From contig JAOTOL010001662.1 of assembly GCA_034440575.1 (NCBI GenBank), positions 1,548,001 through 1,612,000 of the forward strand: a stretch of DNA of 64,000 nt, written 5' to 3'. Shown here one piece after another: positions 32,701 to 42,699 of this stretch (position 1 is its first letter; each line of letters starts with the position of its first letter). Source of the stretch: Imbricaverruca yamaguchii. Taxonomy: Eukaryota; Arthropoda; Thecostraca; Neoverrucidae. Both the position numbers and the translations under genes were made by a program. The notes beneath the pieces are model-generated. The model worked only from the letters and a program-made list of their open reading frames with translations. It searched no databases and was not told where the DNA came from.

Positions 32701-35700
32701 GCGGTAGTACACGTGTTCGAAGTTCCACATGTTCCATCTTCACTTCACCAACGATGGTTGAAGCTATAACTCAGACGTTATAGCAATGCCAGAACAACAC
32801 GAGATGAGGTGTCGCCGTGACTAGCATGACGTCCGCCCTGCGTTCTGCGCCTGCCACGGACTCTGACGGGCCTGTCGCTCTCCCAGAACCGGTGAAGGGA
32901 CGGGCGCGCGGCCTGACGGGCGGCCAGGTCAAGTTCCCCGGAGAGGAGGGTCGCCACGCGCCGCCGCACTTCGGCGCGTCGTCGCACTCTCGACTCTGGC
33001 ACCAGGTGCTGTACGGCACGGCCGACCCCGGCCGCTACACGCCTGCCATCTCGCGGGCCGTCTGCCAACTGTACCCGGACGGCGGCTCGTGCTCGGGCAC
33101 TGTGCGAGCCTGGTACTGGGACTCGACCGTCGAGAAATGCAAGACGTTCCTCTACGGCGGCTGCAAGGGCAACGGCAACAACTTCATCACTGAGCACGAG
33201 TGCCATTCCGTGTGCGACATAGGTATGTTCATTGCTCAAGGTCATGTAAGTTATGAGCAAAATCTTAGTGACGCGATATCCGGCCTGGACATTGGAGGCT
33301 GTGTCGCTATGTTTGCAGGACGCGTCCAGATTACTAGGGCGACTACCATACCAGTGACGCGATTGTCCTCCAGATCAATCTTGAGTAATATTAATGTGGG
33401 CTGCACAGAAACTGAAGGGTCGACAGTACTCAAAATTGTTCCAATACGCATGTGTTGCACCTTCTTGACTCAGACAGGGCCAGACATTGCCCTGATGTAA
33501 TCTTGGCCCACAATACTTTTAGAACGTCTTGTTCCTACCGCGACCGCTTCTCTTGATAACGTTCTCGAGTCACATGGAGCAGGCAGACCAGGCATAGATA
33601 TAACCCCTGGATTTCAGCTATTGCGTTGACATGGTAGCGGAGGTTCAGCCAATCATGTGTAATGCTCCATGTCTGCCACTGGAGCGGTGTTCGCTAGTGG
33701 GACCATTAAGAACACTGCTGGTTCCGAACTGACGCGTGCTAATGATGGCAGCACAGTCCAACCATTGATAGGTCGAAAACGAGCATTACACCACATTCCT
33801 AAATTGTGTATAACCTAACTATTTGTTGAAATGGCACGCTTGCAGCAGATGTATATATATTTTTAAAACAAGGGCATCGCTAAAATGTAAACATCGTACC
33901 GTTAGATATAATGTGGTCACCCGCTTGAAAGTAAAACGAACTTACAAAGGTGCATTATCATGTATTATATTAATTATTTCGTGGGTCGCAAACACACAGA
34001 TGTTGGTTTCGTGTTCATGTTCCTTATAAGGAAGACAATTAAAGGCACTTTGGTATGCATTCCACGTTTTTATCAGGCAGTGACTCGTTCGTCAGAGTGG
34101 TACTTGCCACATTTACCATAATACGTCATTAATAGGTACCAATTAGCTATATAGCACATTGTTGCATGATGCAAATCAGACTTGTTCTCTCAGACTCACG
34201 TGCCTACGTTAACAAGCCCTCCTGTTGCCAGGGTATCGTCAGAAGGTGACAGGCAGTAGCAACTTTCTGCCGAGGCCCGTCTCCACTGGGTACCTCCACC
34301 GTCCGACCGCCGCCTCCCAGTACTACCCGCCCACACCGCTCGACACCAGCTACCGACCGAAGCCGGCCGTCTCCTCCCGGCCCACCTACCCCAACTTCTC
34401 CCACGGCCACGCCCACCTGGCGACTATTGGCGAGGTCGACCTGAACGGCCTGACCCCGCTGTCGCCGGCGGCGGGGTCACGACCCTTCGGGCCAGCTGCG
34501 GCCGGGTCACGGCCGTACGACGAGCCGCCGCCGCACCTGCCGGGCCGCTGCTCCGACTCGGAATTCTTCTGCGACTACGACAGCGACGACTATCCCAGGT
34601 ACAGTCGGGCTCGAGACCTGCGACTAAAGTGACTATCTAATGCCGCGTTGATGTCGGGTACTACGACAGCGACGACTATCCCAGGTATAGTCGGGCTCGG
34701 GACCCGCGACTAAAGTGACTATCTCATGCCGCGTTGATGTCGGGTACTACGACAGCGGAGACTACCCCGGGTACAGTCGGACTCGGGACCCGCTACGAAG
34801 GTGACCATCACATGCAGCGCTGAGGCTGGATACTACGGGAGCGGAGAGTATACCGGGAACAGTCGGGTTCGGGACCTGCGACAAAGGTGACCATCTCATA
34901 CAGCATTGAGGCCAGGCACTATGGCACTGAAGAGTAGTGCAGGTAGTGCCACGGTCGGGAGCCACGGCAGCGGAGAATATCCCAGGCATCGCCACTGTTC
35001 GATGCGGTGGCAATGATGACTGCCTAAATTGGCCACGAGCTAACTGAGTTAACTAACTAATGGCACATACGATGACTGGGAAACACTTATACGATGCATT
35101 AGTGGACACTAAGTATGAACTGTTGGCTTGTTTGTCGGATGGTTCGCTACGTACCTGATGCACAACCACGGCTAATGCCCCCCCACACTGTTTCGCGGAC
35201 GGGCCATGGAATTGGGCGCTACAAGACCAAAGTAGTTGATGCGCCCTAAAGCCCTAATAACCAACCGGGTCATGGAATTTGGAAACGTTCCAAATGGTGC
35301 GAGTTTTGAACTTGGGACCTTGGCACCCGGAGTTCAATACTGTGACCACCCCGCCACCGCGCCCCAAGCACAAATTACAAAGATGCTTTATGCTTGCTTC
35401 ACTGCTGCCTGAATGCAACCCTTTATGACTGAGTAAGTAGAATATAATGTGTTAACCGCAATAAGTTTAATTGTGACCTTTGGTACACAGTTCAACGGTG
35501 AACTCCCTTTTCGAGCGGTACGGACCCGAGCTGCGGCAGATGTACCGGGAACTGTACCAGCACGCTCCAGAGCAGTACCAACGTCACGGCAACGGTACCT
35601 GGGACCAACTGAGGTACGCACGTCAACCAGTCAATGTCATGTCAGACGGAGTGTGATTCATTGCCCCGACAGGCAGACGGCGCAATGAAGCTTTGGAGTG

Positions 35701-38333
35701 GGGACGAGTGGTCTAGGGGTAAGTTGCTCGTCTCACAATCAAAAGGTTGTGGGTTCGAGTCTCACCTGTCGCTACTCTTCGCCCGCGACCAATCGGTGTG
35801 AAAGGTTGGCGACGCTACATGACTCAACGGTCGATGTGTCGTAAAACCAATAGCCAACCAACCAACTGAAGCTTTGGAGTGTCGAAAAATGGTATCGATA
35901 CAATCTATGTGTGGCAATCGATGCATGGATATGCATGTAAAGTATGCATGGTATGGTAATCAATGTATATGCATACATATACAAATGTATATATATATAT
36001 ATATATAATATGCGATCGATGTAATGATGGGAAATGGCGTTATCGAGATGGAGATCTTCAAAGATTTGACCTTACTTTTCATGAATCAGGTCAGCATACT
36101 ATTATGAAGCCTATTTTCAATTTGGGTTAAAAAATCGCAATGGCAATCCTTGGCATTTGCGGGCAGCATGAATGGTCAACCAATCTTGATGGTAGATCGC
36201 CCTCACCAGCAACTGCTTGGTGATGGAATGTCCCCAATTTCGGTAAAAATATTCCCCAAAAAAGAATGTTAATTAAAAGCGACGTTTTTTTCACATTTTT
36301 CACGTAGTTTTCACATTGACATTGACAATGCTTGGTGCAGTGATTTTTTTTTGCCGTGCGGGGAAATCCTATGAACCTCAAGAACCTAAAGGAGGACATA
36401 AAACCAAAACTAGAAGCCCCACCAATAAGCTTCTACTTATGATTACCGTTTGATTGATTATGATCAAACAACTTTTGATTATGATTGATGATTATGATCA
36501 TAGAGGACTTTACCGTTTGTAGAGCATCTCTATGATAGACAAAACCTGATCGAATGTTCCGGTAGCCGCACTGAGGGCCAGATGTTCGCTGCAGCTCCAC
36601 GGACGTACTCTTCACAGGCTCCAGGGCCTATTCGATGATCCACTGAACCGTCGAATAGATGATTAAGGCGCAGCCAAAGTCTGGCTCTTGGTTGGGCCCA
36701 GAGATGCAGCCAAGTGCTCAGCTCCAGGTCAGGGGCCCGGCCCCTGCTCCCTTAGCGACCAAAAATACGTTTGAGCCGCCAAAATATTTTGAGATTTCTA
36801 CGACTGAAACTGTAGGTTTTTGACGCGCGAAGTGCGCCAAAAGTGTTCTTTCTTTCATGCCATTGTTTTTTGGTTGAATCCTCTCAAGAAAATACTCACT
36901 GCACACTTGACTGAATCCCTTCTTGGAAATTATACCTTGGAGGTTCCTCGAACGTTTCATAGAGGACTTTAGGATGCACCGTACGCTGGGACCAGGGGCT
37001 CTTTTACTACGCTTAAGACCTCTGTCGGTCCAGAGGCCTTTCACATCGTCTCTAGGACCTCTCCGACGGTCCAGGATCCTCCCTAACCTGTGGCTCGGGG
37101 CTCCTTCCCGTCGGTTCACTGGCTTTCTTTGACTGCCAAAGGCATTCTCAGCCAGGCCCGAGTTGGCTCCTTCCGTCATACCAAACTCTTCCAAAAGTTT
37201 GGCTCCTTCCGTCAGACCACACCAAAACCTTTCACCAGTCCATTTGAAAACATGCAGCGATTGGAAAACATCGACGACAAACTTGTGGGGCCGGAGCTCC
37301 TCCGAAGACACAACTGCGCCGGGGCGTTGAGCCGGTGTTGGTCGCCGTTGCAGCGCCGGCGGCCGGTCGGCGCCCGAGTCGCCCTCGGCTCGCCACGGCC
37401 CCGGCGAGTTCGTGTGCGAGTCGGAGGTGCGCCACAGTCGGCCCGGCTGGGCGCGCAGCTTCGGCGCCAGCTGGCAGCTGGTGATCAACACGTCGTCATT
37501 CCCGCAGGCGGTGCGCACTGAGCGCTGCAGGTACGGCTGGCGGCGAAAACGACACCGCTCGGCAGGAGCGCCACCGCCCCCGGGAGACGGCGGTGGGAGA
37601 GGCATGCCCCGAGCTTTGTTAAATTTGTGGTTAAATTATGCCCATGACCTTGCATGGAAACAATCGAGCACAAAATCCCTCGCCCCTCCCACCGTCCTAC
37701 GCAAAGCACTGGGTAACGCCCATGGATCCTCAGACCGTATGCTCACTGTATCCTGAAGTATGGATCCTCAGACCATGTGTTCACTGTACCATGAAGCATG
37801 TATTTTTTTAGATGGAGGGGATGCATGTTCCGAAAAGTGCCGATACGGTTTGCGTAGCTGCAAAATTACCTTAAAAAGATGCATTTCATATGTTCAGCCT
37901 TATTGAGTTGAGTGTCGCCTTGGTCTTAATAGTTTCAGTGTTGATAAAACACCCATACAGCAAACAATATGACAAGTTTATCGCACAATTGGCAATTATT
38001 TGGGCCTTTGTTTCTGCAGCTGCCGCCATATTCTTGCTCACTTTAATATATATTATGTAGGCACTTCAAAATTACTTCTACTAAATTGCCACCGACTGTT
38101 TCAGATACGAAGGGCGACGCTGTAACTACCTGCCACCCTGCATGAGCTCGTTTTGCGTGCAGCGCTTCGCTGTAGTGAAAATGCTCTGCGCCAACCCCCT
38201 AAATCCCTTCGCTCGGCCGAGGGTTCAAGAAGTTGACATCCCGTCCGGCTGTTCCTGTTACGTCACCGGCGACCGGGCTGACGTCTGGCGGGAACCATGG
38301 CTCCGGTCCAAGCATGCCGATCATAAAGACTAG
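26257..38333 (+). CDS. Secreted Kunitz-domain plus Spatzle-like cystine-knot protein (seven exons)
   Basis: Seven exons with perfectly matching phases encode about 471 residues. Order: signal peptide MASATGPLMVLLCGLCHVTC (cleavage likely near CA/DV); a short linker; one Kunitz/BPTI domain in exon 3; a Tyr/Pro-rich linker; a Spatzle-type prodomain CSDSEFFCDYDSDDYP with LFERYGPELRQMYRELYQHA; a putative activation site SPSAR/HGPGEFVC; and a cystine knot with EVRHSRPG, SWQLVINTSSFPQAVRTERC, CNYLPPCMSSFCVQRF and VDIPSGCSCYVTG. Spatzle proteins are proteolytically activated Toll-receptor ligands in arthropod immunity and patterning; Kunitz domains inhibit serine proteases. Having both in one precursor would place a protease inhibitor on a protease-activated cytokine. 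Spatzle identity is strong (WQL-VIN, QAVRTERC, IPSGCSC). One-gene linkage rests on phase matching and continuity; a transcript would settle it. Confidence 0.85.
26790..27120 (+). repeat. Degenerate repeat of about 40 bp downstream of the exon-1 array
   Basis: Variants of ACCATCCGGAACACAACACC followed by CACCGGAGCACAGTTCTA occur about eight times. Confidence 0.85.
27130..28402 (+). other. Kunitz-Spatzle intron 1, unique AT-rich part
   Basis: No repeat, exon or RNA gene could be supported. Short AT-rich runs only. Confidence 0.5.
28403..28559 (+). CDS. Kunitz-Spatzle exon 2
   Basis: The acceptor is tcgtacaacag and the donor GTACGT is at 28560. It encodes VLLCGLCHVTCADVAAPRHV, TADVGNVSVAVTAAAQDV and SPAIVTV, starting in phase 0 and ending in phase 1. 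It contains one NVS sequon. Confidence 0.78.
28560..30989 (+). other. Kunitz-Spatzle intron 2, proximal part
   Basis: Unique sequence, followed from about 29980 to 30370 by a pyrimidine-rich tract with recurring CCCGACTCT motifs, then a GC-rich block at 30430-30770. The open frames have no recognisable domain and no matching splice sites. Confidence 0.4.
31055..31205 (+). repeat. Three units of a 50-60 bp repeat
   Basis: CAGATCCGTCACCAGATCCG, TCACCACACGCTACATCTCT and GCCGTGTGCAGG recur three times. Confidence 0.85.
31655..32720 (+). repeat. Degenerate CAGTCAGTCCGACTGACGTG array upstream of the Kunitz exon
   Basis: Units of roughly 40-60 bp contain CAGTCAGTCCGACTGACGTG followed by CTGACGGTACTAACAG or CTGACGGTACTCGCAG. 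They decay towards 32720 into a looser pattern (TAGTGACGGTAGTCCACAGT). CAGTCAGTCCGACTG includes an inverted CAGTC/GACTG pair. TACTAACAG resembles a branch-point plus AG. Confidence 0.85.
32887..33222 (+). CDS. Kunitz-Spatzle exon 3: Kunitz/BPTI domain (phase 1-1 cassette)
   Basis: The acceptor is tgtcgctctcccag and the donor GTATGT is at 33223. Cysteines are spaced 8, 15, 7, 12 and 3 apart, exactly as in BPTI: CQLYPDGGSC, then WYWDSTVEKC, KTFLYGGCKGNGNNF, EC and HSVC. The P1 residue after the second cysteine is Ser, not Lys or Arg. Both boundaries are phase 1, so skipping the exon keeps the frame. Confidence 0.9.
34232..34598 (+). CDS. Kunitz-Spatzle exon 4: linker and start of Spatzle prodomain
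   Basis: The acceptor is cctgttgccag and the donor GTACAG is at 34599. It encodes YRQKVTGSSNFLPRPVSTGY, a Tyr/Pro-rich linker and RCSDSEFFCDYDSDDYP. The phase is 1 in and 2 out. The C-x6-C-x6-YP pattern is the Spatzle prodomain signature. The donor region is repeated downstream with an 86-bp period. Confidence 0.85.
34575..35000 (+). repeat. 86-bp repeat copying the exon-4 end and its 5' splice site
   Basis: The authentic end TACGACAGCGACGACTATCC with CAG/GTACAG at 34599 is copied with an 86-bp period. Copies are CAG/GTATAG at 34685, CCGG/GTACAG at 34771, a mutated GAACAG at 34857 and GCAG/GTAGTG at 34943. Identity falls with distance from the exon. Confidence 0.9.
35155..35370 (-). mobile_element. 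Degenerate tRNA-derived SINE, family B, with a nested SINE fragment
   Basis: It shares CACGGCTAATG, CCCACACTGTTTCGC and a tRNA-like minus-strand head with the copy at 62050-62231. A fragment ending GATGCGCCCTAAAGCCCTAA then TAACCAACC (35217-35266) is inserted. It is flanked by a 16-bp target duplication: GGGCCATGGAATTGGG at 35201-35216 and GGGTCATGGAATTTGG at 35267-35282. Confidence 0.75.
35491..35613 (+). CDS. Kunitz-Spatzle exon 5: prodomain helix
   Basis: The acceptor is ttggtacacag and the donor GTACGC is at 35614. It encodes STVNSLFERYGPELRQMYRE and LYQHAPEQYQRHGNGTWDQL, with one NGT sequon. The phase is 2 in and 2 out. It resembles the amphipathic segment that follows the YP motif in Spatzle prodomains. 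Confidence 0.82.
35699..35868 (+). mobile_element. tRNA-derived SINE, family A
   Basis: It is nearly identical to 13436-13606: A box TGGTCTAGGGGTAAG, B box GGGTTCGAGTCTCAC, body CTACTCTTCGCCCGCGACCA and tail AACCAATAGCCAACCAACC. Confidence 0.85.
37354..37530 (+). CDS. Kunitz-Spatzle exon 6: activation site and first half of cystine knot
   Basis: The acceptor is tcgccgttgcag and the donor GTACGG is at 37531. It encodes GGRSAPESPSARHGPGEFVC, then SWQLVINTSSFPQAVRTERC plus two bases. The Arg in SPSAR lies eight residues before the first knot cysteine, the same place as the Drosophila Spatzle cleavage Arg. WQLVIN is a family hallmark. Confidence 0.88.
38105..38333 (+). CDS. Kunitz-Spatzle exon 7: second half of cystine knot and stop
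   Basis: The acceptor is gactgtttcag. It encodes YEGRRCNYLPPCMSSFCVQR, then CANPLNPFARPRVQEVDIPS and GCSCYVTG, ending KHADHKD with TAG at 38331-38333. Eight cysteines are present over exons 6 and 7. A TTAA-flanked element begins 53 bp after the stop. Confidence 0.88.
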
Positions 38334-38385
38334 GACAGTGGAGACAATGTCGTTGGGATGAACGTACGAGTATTCATGCACTTAA

Positions 38386-39258
38386 CCCACCCACGTTTCG
38401 GGAGAGGGGGTAATTGTGCACTTCTCTGAGGTTTCCGCGGATAGTGAAGAAAAAACGACGCGAGGCATGGCGCTGAAATTTGACATCAGTTGACGAGTTT
38501 GACAAATTTGAAATCTGACAAATTAGAGCCACATCAAATTGGCATGCTGTGTAAAAATGTTGAGGTCAGGTCATCTACGGTCAGCGAGTTATTCAAGGCC
38601 AAATGAGGTAACCTCGAAAAAGTTCAATCAATCAACACGCTTTAATAGGTAAACATATTTGAATGAACTTTCAGCGTTTGTTTGTCTTTAAGCATGCAAC
38701 AAAACGCACAAGAGAAATATTTGATTAATTTTTCGTTTTTGATGACTTATCACCTTGGCATATTTGGCCATTAGGTCTAAAATCGAAGATCCCGGCTATT
38801 TTACTATACCATAAGTACCAAAGCCCATAAGCATAATCTATTAAAAGTTACTTACAAGCAACGTGCCGCGGTCCGCTTTATCCATTACAAAATGAAAATT
38901 AGAGATAATTGAAAATTCAATATTTTGAAGAAAAAAATGTTCATTTTTGGTAGGCAAAAACTTTAAGGCCATGATCGGTTTCGCCTTCTATTTCTGATCC
39001 CAAGCAATTTTCGCTTTTAATACCACTCCAAAATGAACTCCCAAGGATGTGATGGCATACGTGATCACATAGACCCCTAATGACGCACATTTTGACGGGA
39101 GAAAATTGTGGTGGTTGTTTCGGACCCTACCCGTCGAGCGCTTTCGGATGATACCACTTTCGTTTTTCTGCAACGCTTAGTTTGGAAATTAGAGGGGGCA
39201 TATATGGACTACAACACAAAACGGCGTGTGTGGATCTGACCGGAAAGACCGGAAATGG
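38386..39258. mobile_element. Non-autonomous TTAA-flanked element, copy 1 (piggyBac-like)
   Basis: Flanked by TTAA at 38382-38385 and 39259-39262, starting CCCACCC and ending ATGG, it is related over most of its length to 61797-62818. Landmarks shared by both: CGGGAGAGGGGG; AAAAGTTCAA; TTTCAGCGTTTG; AAAACGCAC; CGTCGAGCGCTTTC; CGCTTAGTTTG. TTAA duplications and CCC/GGG termini fit piggyBac-type elements. No transposase frame is present. Confidence 0.8.
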
Positions 39259-39262
39259 TTAA

Positions 39263-42200
39263 ACTCGCAATCGGCAACTTGGCAAGGAACGAGTGGTTGA
39301 GAAATCTTATTGCCAAAGATCGATGACCTCTTTCCCATTCAAACTTGGCTGACTAATTATCCATAGTCGCATTGACTTAAAAACGGCGGAGAACAGTTTC
39401 ACTTCTTTCCGCGTCATTGTTGGGGATCGTTTTTGTTGTTGGTTACCAAGCTGTGAGCTATTGACAGTGTTTGATCAAGAGGGCTCGTTTGAGAGGGGTA
39501 ACAATTTTTTTCCCACGAGCAGAATTGCCAAGGCCTTATTGTTCTCACAAGCCAGAGGCACATCAAGGATTTTCTTCGTTGGTCAAGCCCCGCATAAAAG
39601 CATTAGCGAGACCGATTTTGGGCGCACGAAGCGAACCGAAAATATCTGGTTTGGCGTGTCAGAAATACCAAATTTCTCCTTTGATCTGGTGTATTTTTTG
39701 CTTGTTAAGAGGGGACCCATGGCTTTGTCTATATCTCAAACATATCCAATTTTGATGCCTTAGATCTCCAGTAGGTATGTCCTATGGTTGCACCGTTGGT
39801 CTGAGATCGATGGAAGTTGGAAATGTTGTAATTATCTGTTGAGACACAGACACCTGTGCTGTAGAGAAGTGACTTTTTCTTCAAATCTCCTGGATCCATC
39901 AGTAGATGCAGCACCCTTCCGAAGCAATAGATACACTGTGCTTCTGTTGTTGGGGATATGTTTGTTGAAAGATAATTTACTCATTCGTATGTCGTTGACA
40001 ATGGTTGTCCCTGGCGCTATGACATGTGATTCATGGAATACAACTGCCTGCCTGTATGCCTCTAGAATCGGCAACTATTGCGGTTTACGCAGATAATTGG
40101 AATACACTGATTCGACTGTCCGTTCGTTTGTTTAATAACTGCCAGATGCTGCTGCCAATGGCGGATCGAATGGTGGGGCGAGATTAAGGAGGCATGTGTC
40201 CCTCTATGGAAGTGTTGCAGCCCCCTGACTGGAAAAAGACGCATCTCCAGGCAGGCTCGAGTGCAAGATGTAGGTTTAAAGCTTCAATGTTGCAGGCATG
40301 GTATCAAGTACCATATCGCGATATGAAAATTGTTGACCGGCCGCAGCTTCGTTCGCTCAGAAACCTATGATGACATGCACTATGCTCAATGTTCGTGGAA
40401 GTGCAACATATTCAGAAATCAGAACGTAGTGAAATGGGCCTTATACGTCTTAGGTTGCCTTCTCCTGTGCATTTATCGATATGTATTAAACACACGCGAC
40501 TGGGTGTCCTTGCGTATGTCAGGTAATTAATACCCTGGCCGTGGGTAGTCTAGGGATGGACCTGCGCGTTTAACTACTCCCCAGGTTTCGGTAACGATCA
40601 GCTCGCGCTTTAACCACGTCGGCTCAGAGATTTGGGGAGCAAGACGGCTGTGAGAATCGACCGTGAATCTTTCTGACTCAATCTGTCAACGCAGTCGACC
40701 GATGCGACCGGCCGTTACCCAGTACAGTGCAAAGACCAGCGTCCGTCTCTGCGCATCTCCTGGGACCCTCTCTTTCTTATTTTCACTCAAACACCGGTAT
40801 ATATACGACACAGCCTAGACTATACAGCATTTCTAACAAGCAGCGTTTTGATTGGTGAACTCACGCGGCGCAGTAGGCTATATTGTATGCCGGACCATGA
40901 TTGGTCAATCGAGACAGCGGCCATTGCTCGGGGGGCGTGACGGTGTCAAAAGGTGACATGTGCTTGCACCGGGCGGGCGACGGCACTGGCTTCCGTGCAG
41001 ACGAGAGTTGTGGGGGGGCGTGGTGGCTGGCGGCAGCAACCCGCCAGGATGGAGCCCTTCCGGCCAGAGGCGGTCGTCTGGGTATGTGGCGAATGCCACG
41101 TTTTGATAGGGCCACATTCTCCGACGAGTTCACAGATAGGTCAGTTCCGGCATGTTCGGTACGCTTATCGGCCGGATGCACGATGAGCATTCCTGAGATT
41201 CCGAACTCTGTTACACGTATAACACAGCGTACAATGGCACAAGATGCTACATTCATGCGAACGTACACGAACTTTTCGGTATAATGTTTTCATCAGGGTA
41301 AGAAGTACGAAATTAAAAAAATGAAACAGAACGTTTTAAAATGTACCGAATGGCATGTGACACTAGATCTATCACACACTCAGGCTGGCGAAAAACACTC
41401 AGACGAAATATTCTCAAGCGCATGTATATAAATATACAAATATCGATCAGTCGTGGATAATTACTTTCCTTACTTCATCATACGGTTCGCAGTCGACAAG
41501 GAAAACGTGCGTATGGCATCGGCGCAACTTTCATATAGGGCGTTACGAGCTTTCATGACATGTTCGTAGCATTCACATGCGCTCAAGTGTACTGTGTGTG
41601 TGTGTGTGTGTATGTGTGCGCGCGTGTGTGTGTGCGTTAGTGTGTATATGCGTGCATATTTATGTAGTGTCTGTGTGTGCTTATACCGCCACTGTCCCCG
41701 AATATTTGTCACACCTTCCTTGGCACGCCCACGTCCGGGGGCAGATATCTTCCCCCTGCGGGTTTTCCTAATTTGCCGCCATACTAATCGAGTTAGCAAT
41801 GTCAAACCTCGCATGGCTGCTCATTAGTCTTTTCCGCATATCCTCGTACATTTTAAATCCTGGGTCATCCTAGGTCAGGTTACCAGGTCAGGCGAAGTGA
41901 CCCAACTACACTCGGAGTTCTAGGTGGCATAACTTCCGCAATAATTGGGCAATTGATTTCAAACTTAGAACACGTCATGTCATCAGGAACCATTATATAT
42001 ATCGTTTTCTTTCGTAGCACTGACCTGAGGTCAGGTCGCGGCCATGGTTTCCCCATTATAGGGCTATGGTAAAATATACAAATGTTTCCCGGTTACATAT
42101 TTACTCTTGGAATGAGCTCGCAACGGTTGTGGCATATAGTTGGAAGCTATGCTCAATGTTCCCACGGACATTTTTGCTTAGTGACCCCATCAAGGTCATC

Positions 42201-42690
42201 TGAGGTCACCCTGAGATCACTATGCATTTCTGCCCATTATATCGCACTGCATTGAACTAGAAGGCTGAAGTTACCGCCATTGTGCTTGTATCGCCGAGAC
42301 GTGTCGATTGATACATTACATGCCCTCCCTAGGCTAATTCATAGCCTTGACCTGAGGTCATAGCTTCAGTTGACCCGACGTTAAATCACACCGCCTATTG
42401 TCTATAGCACAATTAAAGGACTGTCGAATTGCGTTCGCCGTTTGTTTCTATCTGTTACAGGTCCTGAGACATGTGGCAATAGCTGAGTCCCACCCGATCT
42501 TGTCGAATTTGATCTATGATGACCTAGTGACCTGAATATTGACCTGAGGGAAAAATGACCGAAACGCTTTCGATTGAGCCTGTCACCAGCTATCCAACGA
42601 CGTTTGTCGCTAGCTGGCATAGTTCTAGAGATCTTAGGGGGTTGGGGCAGACATCTGCCCCCGGACATGCGAAGTTGGCGCGGACCGCCG
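39263..42690. other. Intergenic stretch without a supported gene
   Basis: AT-rich unique sequence, a GT microsatellite at about 41592-41640, and at 41850-42560 a region rich in AGGTCA half-sites such as TGACCTGAGGTCA near 42026 and 42348. A GC-rich patch at 40900-41090 has an open frame but no recognisable domain or paired splice sites. Confidence 0.4.
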
Positions 42691-42699
42691 GACGTGCGA

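Noticed and set aside
36718..37605. 295-codon minus-strand open frame
   Set aside because: It overlaps the Spatzle exon 37354-37530 on the other strand and has no recognisable domain or splice sites.
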